Source: Hevea brasiliensis
Taxonomy: Eukaryota > Streptophyta > Magnoliopsida > Malpighiales > Euphorbiaceae
Length of the DNA stretch: 64,000 nucleotides
Direction of reading: 5' to 3'
NCBI RefSeq assembly: GCF_030052815.1
Contig: NC_079510.1
Span: forward strand, 33,433,823 to 33,497,822
The first letter of the stretch is position 1. Each line of letters opens with the position of its first letter. Shown here piece by piece: positions 12,517 to 24,255 of the stretch. The notes under the pieces were generated by a model. That model searched no databases and was not told the DNA's origin. It worked only from the letters and a program-made list of their open reading frames with translations. The position numbers were made by a program, and so were the translations under genes.

Positions 12517-13635
12517 AGGAGAGAAATACACAATGAGAATTATCAAATGCTAGCATATTTTACAAAACACATAAAATGGAGGGACACTTTGATATTTTTA
12601 AGCTTGAATTTTATATTTTCTCTTGATGATTGTCCCTAAAAATGCCACCCCCAAACTCATTTCCTTTAATTACTTTGGGTGGATTTCTTTCAATTTGAAT
12701 GACAATAGTGAAAAGCACATATACTAGCACTTTTACAAGATGACAAGCATTTCTTCTCCCTTTTATTGTATTTTTTTTTATGTACCTAACATTATGAATA
12801 ATTATTCTCATGAAAAGGGTTGGAGTGTTTGGTTCATTAGCTAGGTAGCAATAAGGGTTTCAAGAAAAATTAGGGATATAAAGGCTCAAAAGGGTTTACA
12901 AGGGTTAATTTTAATTAGGAAAAAGGCCAAAGGTTTAAAATGAGAAGGTTTAAATCAAAGAATGCCTAATCATCTCTCTTTTCAAGTACAAGCTGGTATT
13001 TCACCTCGAAAGGTTTAGAAAATTTGTTCTAGGATTGGTGAGACATCATTTGACTATCTTATATCCAATAACTCCCTCTAAACACTCCAATATCTAAAGG
13101 ACTAGTTGGGTGGCTTTTTGGCTAAGAAGATATAGGCAAGGGATAAACACTTCAAAACTTTGCACCTCTTAGAAAACTTTCAATCCACAAACCCAACTAA
13201 AGGTAAGTCAAATCACTCTCATAGGTAACTTTTTCAATACTCAAAGAATTTGGCAAAAGATTTTACTTCATGATGCATGATTCCTAAAAATGAGCAATGC
13301 ATTAACTAAATGGAGGAAATCTATTAGTGTGCAATGTGTACAATTTCTAAGTGATGTATAATGTGTGTGTAAATGTGTTATGTATATGTATGTATGGATG
13401 TATATGTAAAATATTTACAATATATATGTAAATGGAATGTATGAAATGTTCCTATACTCAAAATGTGAAAAATGTAGCAAAAATCAAAATGCACACCCCC
13501 AAACTCAAAATTGGACATTGTCCTCAATGTCTAAAGCAGTGCATTATCAAAACTCAAAGCAAAGAGGAATAACCAGGAATAGTTAAATTTAAGAGCAAAA
13601 AGAAAGAGTTACCTAGTATAGAGTAGATGAGAATT

Positions 13636-13810
13636 CAAGAGATAATAGTGATGCATAAGAAGCTGCATAGGTTATGCAGAATAAAATGCTGTACAGAACA
13701 GGTGCATAAGGAGGGTGCATAAGCTGTGCAGTTCTGCATGAGTTGCATAAGGAACTGCACAAGCTATGCAGAACATTTGCATAAGGAGTTTCACAGCCTG
13801 TGCAGTATAT
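13636..13810. repeat. TGCATAA/TTATGCA-type repeats in element B
   Basis: Dense degenerate copies of TGCATAAG and TATGCAG in both orientations, for example near 13653, 13669, 13709, 13721, 13746 and 13778. Same motif as in the element B LTRs and in the array at 15870-16500. Confidence 0.75.
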
Positions 13811-14056
13811 TCAAAAGCTGCTGCATAATGATATAGCAAGAAAAAATGTGCAAAAACCAGTAGAGGCATGTTAATATATACAGTACTATGCACAAAAGGG
13901 CAGTAAAGGCAATGAGAATCAATGAAAAACTAATGGAATAGCCATCCAATAGAACTTCAAGAAAACAGAATTCAAGGCAAATTAAAATTGTTTCAGCACA
14001 TCCAAAAAGAAAAAAAAAAGAAACTCCTAGAAGTTTGAACAAAAGCAAAATAAAAA

Positions 14057-15535
14057 CTAGTCTAATTCTATGGTTTTGCCCTTGTCCAAAGATGTTGCTA
14101 AAGGACTAGATGGAGCTGGCTGCTGCCGAAGGGGTGGTTCTGGAGGAGTTGATGGAGGTGGAGGTGGCATTCCCAGAAAAGCCATGAGCTGCTTCATCAT
14201 CTCTTTTAACTCTTTCTGTTTATCTCTGGTTTCCATAACAAAATCAAAGAGTTGATCATGACGATGCTTGAGGGTATCAAGACCAGTTTCAAGCTTCCTA
14301 TCCACAAAGTATACATCATCACTAAGCCTCTCAAGATAGGTGAATAAGGCTTTAGCGTTGAAGGGAGGAGGTGCTATGGATGAAGAGGGTCCAACTGCAG
14401 AAGGTGTTGGCTGTGTAGAATCTGCTGGGGTATTCTGTGCAGACTGAGTGGGTGGTGCAAGTTCAGTAGAATGCTGTTAGACTGGTGGTACAGATTGTGC
14501 CTCTGGTTGTGCAGTGGGTCCTGTATCTGCTGCTGGTTGTGCAGTGTCAGAAGGTGGCAAACTAATCGATTTTGTATAGGTGAGTAGCATCAAAATATAG
14601 AGTGTCTGAAAGTCTTTGGTAGAGGATGCTCTTCAGTTAAAACCAAAATGCTTAGCTATAACAGTTATGAGCCCACCCATGACTATATCACCTATAGATT
14701 TGGTAGCAATATGTAACACATGCTCACAAAAGAAGTAACTAGGAGATACTTTGACTTTGTGAAAAACACACCATAGCATGAACAATTCAGATTTTCCAAC
14801 AACACCAGAACTAGTCCCTCTGCCTAAGATAGTGCTAGTAATAAGCCTATGGATAAATCTAAGTGCAGGGTCTAGTATTTGAGAGGTCTTGGATCTGCCA
14901 GCATAAAAACTCTGAGGTTGGTTTGTGATACTCCTCCAAAACTGAATAGCATTCCAAACACCTTTATTTGCTACCTCTATGCCTATATATGGCACCCTAA
15001 ATAGTCCATCAATTGCAAACCCAAAAATACTATGAAATTGGTCTAATGATAGCTCTCTATTTTGCCCCAAACACCTAATTTTCATAGTTGGCTTGTAATA
15101 TATCTCATGCAATTTCAGAGTAGTAAAAAATGAGGAAATAAATTCCAAAACTAGAGCTGGATAAACTAGTTCTTATTTATGCACAAATTTCATCCAACCT
15201 AAACCATCAAGGTAGGCAACAACATTATCAAATAAACCAACTAATTGGAGGGCATTTACAAAAATGTACCTAGTGGGTTGTACTTTCCTATCGTTTAGTC
15301 TCTTAAAAGTTGCCTTGTGGGTTGCATCAGGAAGAGGCCAAGGTAGTTTAAATACCTGTGTTGCTGCTGAAGTTTGCTTTTTGCTAGAAGAGGGTGATTT
15401 GGCTTGTGAGGTAGAGGTAGAAACGCCAACCCCCTGTCGTGTGGAAGCTGAAGTTTTGGGGTTTTTGGGTGCAGGCTCTGAAAGTGGAGTGGTAGGTGGG
15501 TCTTTGCGTTTTGTGAGAGGTGGTGCAGAGGCCAT
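14057..15535 (-). pseudogene. Element B envelope-like ORF (Athila ORF1 family), broken
   Basis: One frame, starting ATG at 15535, interrupted by in-frame stops at about 15173 (TAA), 14633 (TGA) and 14477 (TAA). The N-terminal 60 residues are Ser/Thr/Pro/Lys-rich. The middle part (15148-14633) resembles the Athila ORF1/envelope-like protein family of plant gypsy elements; this is recognition by pattern, not by search. The C-terminal part (14305-14057) is a probable coiled coil rich in Lys/Glu followed by a proline run (PPPPP). The position after integrase and before the 3' LTR is where Athila elements keep this ORF. Function in plants is unknown. Here it is inactivated. Confidence 0.7.
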
Positions 15536-15776
15536 GGGTCGGGTTGATTTCGATCGGATTCTCCTCTTATAGGTGGATGTGGGAGGTGGTGGAGGGGTTT
15601 GTTGTGGAGGAGAATCAGGATTAGGGGCCTACATTGCTAGGAGCGTGACTTGGAGAGGAGAGCCTTGGTGAGAATGGAGGAGGGAAGAAGAAAATGAAAG
15701 AGGTAAAGGGAAGTTAGGGTATCGGGCGGTGAAAAGAGGTGTGGGGAGGAGGAGTAATGCCAAGAAAAATAAACGT

Positions 15777-15790
15777 GGGGGGGGGGGGGT
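15777..15790. repeat. Poly-G run
   Basis: About 13 consecutive G in the element B noncoding DNA, a likely site of sequencing length error. Confidence 0.8.
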
Positions 15791-15869
15791 GTGAACAGGA
15801 ATGACAGGAAGTGGGAGGTGGGAAAATGGGTGCCGAAAGTTTTTTTTTATTTGCACAGGACATGTGTAA

Positions 15870-16500
15870 AACTGCATAAGGGGAGAATGAGTGTGCATAA
15901 GTTATGCACTCTCTTATCCAGGTTTCGGCAAAAAAATAAGGAGTGTGAAAAACTGGTTGTGTAAAAGTGCATAACTTATACGCTTGGTCATGCAGGTTTC
16001 GGCTGAAAATTATAGTGTGAAAAGTTAGTTATACAAAAATTCATGACTTATGCGCTGTCTTATGCAAGTTTCGATAGATAATAAGTGGTCTGAAAAATTG
16101 GTTATGCAAAAGTGCATAACTTATGCACTCCCTTATGCAGGTTTCGGCAGAAAATGGAAGTGCAAAAAATGTGGTCATGCAAAAGTGCATAAGCTGTGCA
16201 GTTCCTTATGCAAGTTTCGGCAGAAAATGGAATTCCAGAAAATGTGGTTATGCGAAAGTGCATAACTTATGCAAGTTTCGGCAGAAATGAAATTTAGCAA
16301 AAATGTGGCTGTGCAGAATTGCATAAGCTATGCACATCCTTATGCAGATTGCAGCAGAGATGAAAAATGGCAAAAATTGTGGTTATGCAGGACTGCATAA
16401 GTTATGCAATGGCTTATGCAGGTTTTAGCAGAGATGAAAAATGACAAAATTTGTGGTCTAAAAGCTGCATAAGCTATGCAGTTACTTATGCACTTTTCAA
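15870..16500. repeat. ~73-bp tandem array built on the palindrome TGCATAAnTTATGCA, element B
   Basis: About eight head-to-tail units of 60-76 bp. Each unit has TGCATAA(C/G)TTATGCA, a second TTATGCA about 6-10 bases later, then GTTTCGGCAGAAAATGG or a variant and an A-rich tail. The GTTTCGGC landmark recurs near 15923, 15990, 16066, 16140, 16213 and 16272, then degenerates. The same landmark and palindrome occur in the B LTRs. It lies between integrase and the envelope-like ORF and does not code. Confidence 0.85.
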
Positions 16501-17242
16501 CAAGATTGAGATTACAATTGAAAATGTTTTGCAAGTTTGAAAAATACACTAGAATGAATAAATGTAATCCTATGAAGCATAAATCATGAGAAATTATCAC
16601 CCAAAACACATCATTATATACAAAATTCATCACAATTGCATCATACAAGCTTGTAGAGGTAAGTTCTGCATAAGAGGCATTTGTGAATTATGCCATTTCA
16701 ACTCAAACTCTGCAAATTAACATTTAGCACATTAAAGCTCAATAAAAATCTACATAAAGTTGCATTTATCCACAAAAGAAAATGGACTCTCCAAGTTATG
16801 TCAAGAAAATGCAGCATGTGCACATTAAATCACATAACCCAAATAAGCTCAAAACTACTAAAATGACCCACTTACCATCATATTAACATAATAAGCACAA
16901 ATACTTAAAAGTTACACACCCAACCTCAACAAAGAAGCATATGCCATGTGCTGCAGACCCCTCTTTGCTGAAAGTTTCATTTCTCTACATAAACTAAGAA
17001 GCACAACCTTCATCCATTGAAATACATCTACAAAGGACAAGATTCAACAATGTCAAAAATTGAATTTAGGGAGATTTAAGATAAAAACAAAAGTAATGCA
17101 AATAAAAGTAAATCAACAAAAGCAAAATAAAAGAACTTGGGGTGCCTCCCAAGAGTGCTAATTTATAGTCCTTAGCTGGACTCTTCATGCATTTCACTAA
17201 AAAGAGGTGAGGGATCAGAGAGCTTGTAATAGCTTGCTCCCT
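16501..17242. other. Element B region after integrase, no gene
   Basis: AT-rich noncoding stretch downstream of the B integrase gene on the minus strand. It contains the GGTGCCTCCCAAGAGTGCTA segment near 17138, counterpart of a conserved post-integrase sequence also seen after the integrase of element A (49590-49670). Nothing else recognised. Confidence 0.5.
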
Positions 17243-19078
17243 TTATTGGTCTCCAGTTATGTAATGTTTCAATCTATGCCCATTGACCTTAAAATTCCCA
17301 GATTTTTCACTCCAAATTTCAATTGCTCCATAAGGGAAAACCTTAGAAACTCTATATGGACCAGTCCACCTTGATTTAAGTTTTCCAGGGAATAATTTCA
17401 ATCTTGAGTTGAACAATAAAACTGAATTACTCTCTTTAAATTCCTTTTTTCTAAGATGCTTATCATGCCAAACTTTAGTTCTTTCTTTATAAATACGGGC
17501 ACTTTCATAGGCATCCATCCTCAATTCTTCAACCTCATTAAGTTGCAATAGCCTCTTCTCACCAGCTTGCTTAAGATCAAAATTCAAGGTCTAAATAGCC
17601 CAATATGCTTTATGCTCTAGCTCCACAGGTAAATGACAAGACTTACCATACACCAACTTAAAGGGAGTAGTTCCTATAGGGGTTTTGTAAGCAGTCTTAT
17701 ATGCCCATAAAGCATCATCTAGTTTGACAAACCACTCTTTCTGAGAATTGCTTACTGTTTTCTCCAAGATATGTTTGAGTTCTCTGTTAGAAATTTCAAC
17801 TTGTCCTGAAGTTTGAGGATGGTATGGGGTAGCTATCTTGTGCACTACACCATACTTCCTCATTAAGCTCTCAAATTGCTTATTACAAAAATGTGAACCC
17901 CCATCACTAATTACAGCCCTTGGAGCTCCAAATTTACTCAAAACAAATTTCTTCAAGAATTTCACTACCACCTTAACATCATTAGTTGGAGTTGCAATAG
18001 CTTCCACCCACTTTGACACATAGTCAACTCCAACTAGAATGTATTTATTACCATACGAAGGAGGAAATGGCCCCATAAAATCTATTCCCTAGACATCGAA
18101 TAATTCTACTTCAAGAATATCATTTAGGGGCATTTGATCTCTTTTTGAAAAATTTCCACTCCTTTGACATTTATCACATTCTAACACAAATTTCCTCACA
18201 TCCTTAAAGAGGTTTGGCCAAAAGAAACCAGCCTGTAGAATTTTACTAGCTGTTTTAGAGATTTTAAAATGTCCTCCATAATCAGAAGCATGGCAATGAT
18301 GCATAACACTCTGTGTCTCCTCATCAGGAATACATCTTCTTATTAAACCATCACAACATCTCCTAAAGAGTAAAGGATCATCCCATCTATAAAATTTTGG
18401 CTCATGTAAAAACTTTTTCTTTTGTTGCCATGTCATTCCTAGAGGTAAAACTCCACAAGATAGATAATTCACCAAATCTGCATACCAAGGTAGTTTAGCA
18501 ACAAGAGAGAAAAGTTGTTCATCCAAGAAAAACTCATCAATAGGGACTTCATCCATTTCTTCATCATCCAATTTCAACCTACTAAGATTATCCGCAACTA
18601 CATTTTCAGCTCCCTTCTTATCTCTAATCTCTAAATCAAACTCTTGTAGCATCAGAATCCACCTAATGAGCCTAGGTTTAGCCTCCTTTACGGAGTAAAT
18701 ACCTGATAGCAGCATGATCTGAAAATATAACCACCTTTGAGTCAATAATGTAAGGTCTGAACTTTTCCAATGCAAAGACAATTGCTAAGAATTCCTTTTC
18801 AGTTGTTGCATAATTTGTTTGAGCCTCATCCAGTGTTCTACTAGCATAATAAATAGCATAAGCCCTTTTGTCTTTTCTTTGACCAAGAACAGCTCCAATT
18901 GCATAATTGCTAGCATCACACATAATTTCAAAAGGTAGGCTCCAATCGAGCGGTTGCATGATTGGTGCAGTGATAAGAGCTTGCTTCAACCTACAAAAGG
19001 CATCCAAACACTCTTGGTCAAATACAAATGGTATGTCATGACTTAACAAATTAGACAAAGGTTTGGCTATTTTAGAAA
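17243..19078 (-). pseudogene. Element B pol, 3' part (RT end, RNase H, integrase), broken
   Basis: Continues the RT of 29801-31925 across the insertion of element D: the last bases before D encode RFIKDFS and the first after it encode KIAKPL. RNase H follows with [17 protein letters not shown] and [23 protein letters not shown] frameshift at about 18690 interrupts it. Integrase has the H2C2 zinc finger (ending CDKCQRSG), catalytic aspartates in GVDYVSKW and VISDGGSHF, and the glutamate in [15 protein letters not shown] at 18089-18091 replaces the Trp of DVWGIDF and a second stop lies at 17588-17590. The C-terminal part (17587-17243) has the [16 protein letters not shown] domain. Dead copy. 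Confidence 0.85.
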
Positions 19079-21182
19079 TGAAGGAACGGAAGTGTGAAAA
19101 AAACAAGTTTATACCATTGAATTCAAAAATTTTCACCTAAGTCACATGCATCATGCAAGATTTATTTTTATCTATTTGATTTCAATGATAAACAATATAT
19201 TAAAACTCTTTTAATATGTTTTTGGATCTGTATTTGCTATTTAAGATTTTAAAATTAATCAGATTAATTTTAGAACCCTAGATTAAATCAAGAACGATTA
19301 CACTAACCTCTTGATGCACTGCAGCGTGTCTGCGCCTTTGAGATTCGTCTTCAGGACACCAGAGGTTGTCCCTCTAGCTTGTCCACACCAAGAACACCTA
19401 TGGCAGCCCTTGAATAGCTTCTAAAGCTTTTCTATTAATTTGAAAATCAAGTTATGCCTTTTAAGAGATTAAAGATGTAAACAGGACACTAGAAACAATT
19501 TCTAGTGTTCTTAATTCAAGAGATTGATGGCTAATCTCTTTGAATTGATGAGAGATGAAGAAGAAGAGAAGAAAACCCTCAAAGTGGCGTGACAAAGGAG
19601 TGTGGCTGCTGGTTGTGATTTATTTTCTCATAACAACACTTAAATAGCTAGGTTAACACATTAAACCCTTGCCATATGTCACCCTTTGATTAGCTCTAGG
19701 TTTAAGTGACCCAATCACATTGTGCCAAGTGTCAAACCTATATTTAATCTTGATTTTAATCATCTTACATGATTAAAAAACATTTGACAAGCTTATGTGT
19801 AATCCCAAGTGTCACCATCTCATGGTGCCACGTGTCACACTGCAAAATGACCAAAATGCCCCTGTGTCTTAATTTTGAGTTCTCAACCCAAAATAATTAT
19901 TTTTCTTCTTCTAATTAATTTATATCAAATATAAATTAATTAATTAATCTCTATTAATTAATTTCTCATTAATTAAATTCATATTTAAACACTTTAAATA
20001 TAAATTTAACTTATATTATACATCCAATAATCTAGATTTGGTTTCAAGTCATGCTAGGGACTTTGCAATCTTATTGCAAACCAAACCTATTTAATTAATC
20101 AATTTAAACTCTTTAATTAATTAATTAAATCATATTTAATTAGGTGATAACTTGTGTATGTGTGTGACTTACTAGGCTCATCACTAATTGGCAATGAGAT
20201 ATGATATCAACTCTTAATATCATCAGAACTCTTTCTTACCATAAATGATTTCTCTAAATCATTTTATGAACCTCATAGACCATGGTTAACACCTAGCATA
20301 GCATGCCATGGCCACCCAATTAGTAATAAGTTTATCTTAAATGAACCTATAATCATCTGTTACCATGCACTAGAATCTCTCTGTTACAAAATCCCAACTC
20401 AAGCTGGAGTCATGGTTTATGTCAAACTCCATTTGCTATGAATATTATGTTCTCTTTTAATTCCAGTTCTTGATTAAAAAGATTTTCTCATCAGAAAATC
20501 TTTTCTGAATAAATCTATCTGTCCTGGCCAGGAACTTGAAACATCAAGAACAATTAAATGAACATAGGATTTATCTCTATTTACTTAGAGGAACATATTC
20601 CATCTTGATCAACACCTACCTCCATATATAACTAGTAGGAGCCAACAGATGCCCATATACCCATACACAGTACAAGTATGAAAGCAGTATCAAACTCAAA
20701 CTACCTATATACAAGATAACTGTGCTATCTCGTGTCTAAAGATTATATGCACTGATATGATTTATGACAAAACATTGACAAGAGTAAACTCCATGTTCTT
20801 GTCATAAGTGTCACTGGTTCGGCCTACTTATCATTTATAAGTGCCTATCATGTTTGTTATATGGCATGAGACTCACCATTCCATCTTATTTATATCTCAT
20901 ATAAATAACTTGGGAACAAACATGAATACAATCTTTCTGGATAAGTCATGTCCTTATTATGAAGTATCCTCGATTGTGAACCTATTTATGATACTTTGTG
21001 CTAGAAATATTGTCACTCATATTCTTAACAACTTAAGAATAATATTTCTAACAAAATATCAATGGACCTTTTCTATTACACATAAATATATTATATAAAT
21101 AGAAAAGTGGAAATGCCTTTTATTAATAAAAATATGTACAAGATACATACTAAATGATATGCTCTAGGGCATACTACTAACA
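19079..21182 (-). repeat. Element D 3' LTR
   Basis: 2104 bp, begins TGAAGGAACG and ends ACTACTAACA on the plus strand; pairs with 27699-29800. Both LTRs share an 85-residue plus-strand open frame (20841-21098 here), which is LTR sequence and not treated as a gene. Confidence 0.9.
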
Positions 21183-21195
21183 ATCTCCCACTAGC
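21183..21195 (-). other. Element D polypurine tract
   Basis: On the minus strand GCTAGTGGGAGAT, immediately before the TG of the 3' LTR. Confidence 0.7.
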
Positions 21196-21452
21196 ACTAG
21201 AGCCATTCATTATAATATCTTAGACCTATCTTCTCAAGATGTCGGTCTAGCGAGTGCTGACATAGGCTTAGTGAATGGATCAGCTGGATTTTCAGCTGAT
21301 GCTATTTTTCTGCATAGCTATATCGCCTTCGCCCAACTATATGTCTGATAATGTGGTAGTGCCTTTCTATGTGTTTGGATTTTGGGTGAGACCTTAGTTC
21401 CTTAGTCTGTATGACTACTCCATTATTGTCACAGTGTAGTGGAACTGCTGAC

Positions 21453-21875
21453 TCAATGGAAGGAACTCATGTAAGTTACATCACGAACTTCTTTATCCAA
21501 GCGACTTCCTTTCGACATCGATGCGAGAATATACTCAGCCTCTGTAGTGGAATCTGCAGTCGTGCTCTGTTTGGAACTCTTCCAACTGACTGCACCTCCA
21601 TTACAAATGAACACATATCCAGAGGTAGACTTTCTATCATCGATATCTGATTGAAAATCAGAATCAGTATAACCATCCAATTGCAAGTCTCCACCTCCAT
21701 AAATCAAGAATAAATCCTTAGTTCTTCTCAAGTACTTAAGGATATTCTTGTGACTATCGATGTTCCAAACCTGGATTGGATTGATACCTGCTAGTCAAAC
21801 TAACAGCATATGCGATATCCGGCCTAGTACACAACATTGCATACATTAAACTTCCAATAGTCGAAGCATATGGAA
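21453..21875 (-). pseudogene. Element D RNase H domain, broken
   Basis: The frame 21731-21453 encodes the copia RNase H core with YTDSDFQSDIDDRKSTSGYV and the acidic TEAEYILAS. Sequence up to 21875 encodes the preceding IPYASTIGS linker in another frame. The TRIM array (21881-23055) separates this part from RT; its removal rejoins the codons for KMARIPYAS. The frame ends early and the C-terminus is degraded. Confidence 0.8.
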
Positions 21876-21880
21876 TCCTT

Positions 21881-22512
21881 GTAACACCTTAGGCAAATCC
21901 CACATCGACAAAACACGGGAGAGATGCTGGGTTTATAAGTTGGTGGTTCGTAACCCCTATTGACGCGTTTTAAAACCGTGAGGGCTTCAGCCCTGAGCGG
22001 ACAATATCACTAGTGGGCCGGGCCATTACATTTGTGGTATCAGAGCCAGGTTCGCGTGCAACCTTGAACGATGGTGGGGCAAACCTCAGCGAGGACGCTG
22101 AGTCCCATAAGGGGGGTGGATTGTAACACCCTAGGCAAATCCCACATCGACAAAACACGGGAGAGATGCTGGGTTCATAAGTTGACGATTCGTAACCCCT
22201 ATTGGCGCGTTGTAAAAGCGTGAGGGCTTGACCCCAGGCGGACAATATCACTAGTGGGCCGGGCCATTACATTTGTGGTATCAGAGCCGCTCCGCGTGCA
22301 ACCTTGAACGATGGTGGGGCAAACCTCAGCGAGGATGCTGAGTCCCATAAGGGGGGTGGATTGTAACACCTTAGGCAAATCCCACATCGACAAAACACGG
22401 GAGAGATGCTGGGTTTATAAGTTGGTGGTTCGTAACCCCTATTGACGCGTTTTAAAATCGTGAGGGCTTCAGCCCAGAGCGGACAATATCACTAGTGGGC
22501 CGGGCCATTACA
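21881..22512. mobile_element. TRIM-1: tandem miniature LTR retrotransposon (LTR-internal-LTR-internal-LTR)
   Basis: Three ~150-bp LTRs, 21881-22030, 22122-22271 and 22362-22512, each starting TGTAACACC and ending CATTACA and each holding TCCCACATCG, a motif common in plant TRIM LTRs. The two internal parts are only about 91 bp and hold a Met primer-binding site, TGGTATCAGAGCC (22035-22047 and again after LTR 2), and a polypurine tract, AAGGGGGGTGGAT, before the next LTR. No coding capacity; it must depend on proteins from other elements. Plus-strand orientation by primer site. Confidence 0.85.
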
Positions 22513-22520
22513 TTTGAGTA

Positions 22521-23055
22521 TGTCACGACCCAGGGATGGGGTTGGGACGTGCTTGTTCAACCAGCTACGCACTGGGGTGGAAACTTCGTGTCCCACATCG
22601 GAAACGGGAAGAAAAGATTTGGGCCATTTATGTGGGAGCCTTCCTCACCTGGTCAGCGCGCTTTTGGGAATGAAACCTCCCAAGGGACAAATCCGTGAGG
22701 CCCATGGGCCAAAGCGGACAATACTAACTGGAGAAGGATCGGATCGTTACAATTTGGTATCAGAGCTGGACTCCCTCTAGTACGGTGTGTGGTGCGAGGA
22801 CGCACCAAGCGGAAGTTGGTGGGCTTGTCACGACCCAGGGATGGGGTTGGGACGTGCTTGTTCAACCAGCTACGCACTGGGGTGGAAACTTCGTGTCCCA
22901 CATCGGAAACGGGAAGAAAAGATTTGGGCCATATATGTGGGAGCCTTCCTCACACAGTCGGTAGCTTTTGGGAATGAAACCTCCCAAGGGACAAATCCGT
23001 GAGGCCCATGGGCCAAAGCGGACAATACTAACTGGAGAAGGATCGGATCGTTACA
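22521..23055 (+). mobile_element. TRIM-2: second TRIM family, joined to TRIM-1
   Basis: Two ~230-bp LTRs (22521-22751 and 22826-23055), starting TGTCACGACC and ending GATCGTTACA, each with TCCCACATCGG. The internal part is 74 bp with primer-binding site TGGTATCAGAGC (22755-22766) and a purine-rich GCGGAAGTTGGTGGGCT end. It is unrelated in most of its length to TRIM-1. It is separated from TRIM-1 by 8 bases, TTTGAGTA. The only target-site duplication found is ATCCT at 21876-21880 (left of TRIM-1) and 23056-23060 (right of TRIM-2). Confidence 0.85.
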
Positions 23056-23060
23056 ATCCT

Positions 23061-24236
23061 GGCCATCTTATCTCTTTCTTCAGGTGTCTTTGGAGACATC
23101 TCTTTAGAAAGATGGATACCATGTCTCACTGGTAACAATCCTCTCTTGGAATCAAGCATGTTAAACCTCTTTAACACCTTTTCCAAGTATAGACTTTGGG
23201 ATAAACCAATTATTCTTTTCGCTCTATCTCTATAGATGTGAATCCCAAGAATATAGGTTGCCTCCCCTAAGTCTTTCATGGAGAATGTATTTGACAACCA
23301 TACCTTTATAGTCATCAACATACCTGTGTCATTACCCATCAATAATATGTCATCCACATATAAGACAAGGAAAGTGATAGCACTGTCACTAACCTTCTTA
23401 TATACACATGGCTCATCCTCATTTTTGATAAAACCAAAGGATTTAATGGCTTCATCAAAACGGATGTTCCAACTCCTCGAAGCTTGTTTCAACCCATAAA
23501 TGGATCGCTTTAGCTTGCATACCTTGGAACCATCTTGGGATTCAAATCCCCTAGGTAGTTCCATGAAAATGTTTTCTTCAATGTATCCATTAAGAAAAGC
23601 TATTTTGACATCCATCTGCCAAATCTCATAATCATAGTACGCAGCTATTGCTAATAAAATCCTAATTGATTTAAGCATGGCAACAGGTGAGAAAGTCTCC
23701 TCATAGTCGATTCCTTGCCTTTGGCGAAACCCTTTCGCTACTAGCCTTGCCTTATAGGTCTCTACCTTTCCATCAGAACCAATTTTCTTCTTGAAAACTC
23801 ATTTGTTCCCTATAGGTACAATACCTTCAGGTGGGTCAACAAGATCCCAAACTTGATTCTTATACATGGAATCAATCTCGGATTTCATAGCATCAATCCA
23901 TTTTGAAGAGTCTATATCTGATATAGCTTCTTCATAGGTAAGTGGATCATCTCCATGATCTACTTCTTCATGAATAGACAACTCTTGTTCTTCTTCATGA
24001 AGAAAACCATATCTCACTGATGAGTGAGATACCCCAGTTGATATACGAGGAACTGCTGTAGATGTTTCATCAACGGGTATTGGTTGATTAGATGGATCTA
24101 TATCCATCTGATATGTTGGTTGGTCAGAATTCTCCAATTCTAACTCTATTTGCCTTCCTTTGCCTCCTTCTTGAACAAACTGTTGTTCAAGAAATGTGGC
24201 ATCTCTACTTATCACAACCTTTTGTGAAGTAGGCAA
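23061..24236 (-). pseudogene. Element D integrase-RT linker and reverse transcriptase, broken
   Basis: 24236-23799 is the variable linker after integrase, ending in the conserved region before RT. A TGA at 23799-23801 takes the place of the Trp normally found in the KWVFKxK start of copia RT, consistent with TGG to TGA. From 23678 the RT is open: QMDVKIAFLNG, FMELPRGFE, IYGLKQASRSWN, then the catalytic LYVDDILLMG intact, ending TPEERDKMARI at the TRIM insertion point. The domain would be active apart from the upstream stop and the insertion. Confidence 0.85.
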
Positions 24237-24255
24237 ATAAAAATAATATCCAAAA

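Larger units (their letters stand above)
11918..14056 (-). other. Element B 3' noncoding region
   Basis: No gene. It holds a (TA)n run at 12458-12514, internal polypurine-like tracts at about 12646 and 13494 (the latter next to a GGACAATGTCC element shared in degraded form with element A near 49735), and TGCATAA-type repeats at 13636-13810. Short ORFs here are low-complexity translations of these repeats. Confidence 0.6.

Noticed and set aside
12334..12639. ORFs rich in Tyr-Ile or Leu-Ser (also 46947-47207 and 50852-51040)
   Set aside because: Translations of TA and GA microsatellites.
15264..15572. 102-residue plus-strand ORF, also 14070-14255
   Set aside because: Antisense to the envelope-like ORF of element B.
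20841..21098. 85-residue frame present identically at 29459-29716
   Set aside because: Both lie at the same place in the two LTRs of element D. Identity comes from the LTR pair, with no family features or start context.
22031..22050. tRNA-like ends (GGTATCAGAGC; GGCGCCGTTGCCGGGG elsewhere)
   Set aside because: Primer-binding sites complementary to tRNA 3' ends; no cloverleaf follows at any of them.
21970..23002. Short ORFs over the TRIM array
   Set aside because: They repeat with the LTRs, have no shared start and no protein features; TRIMs are noncoding.
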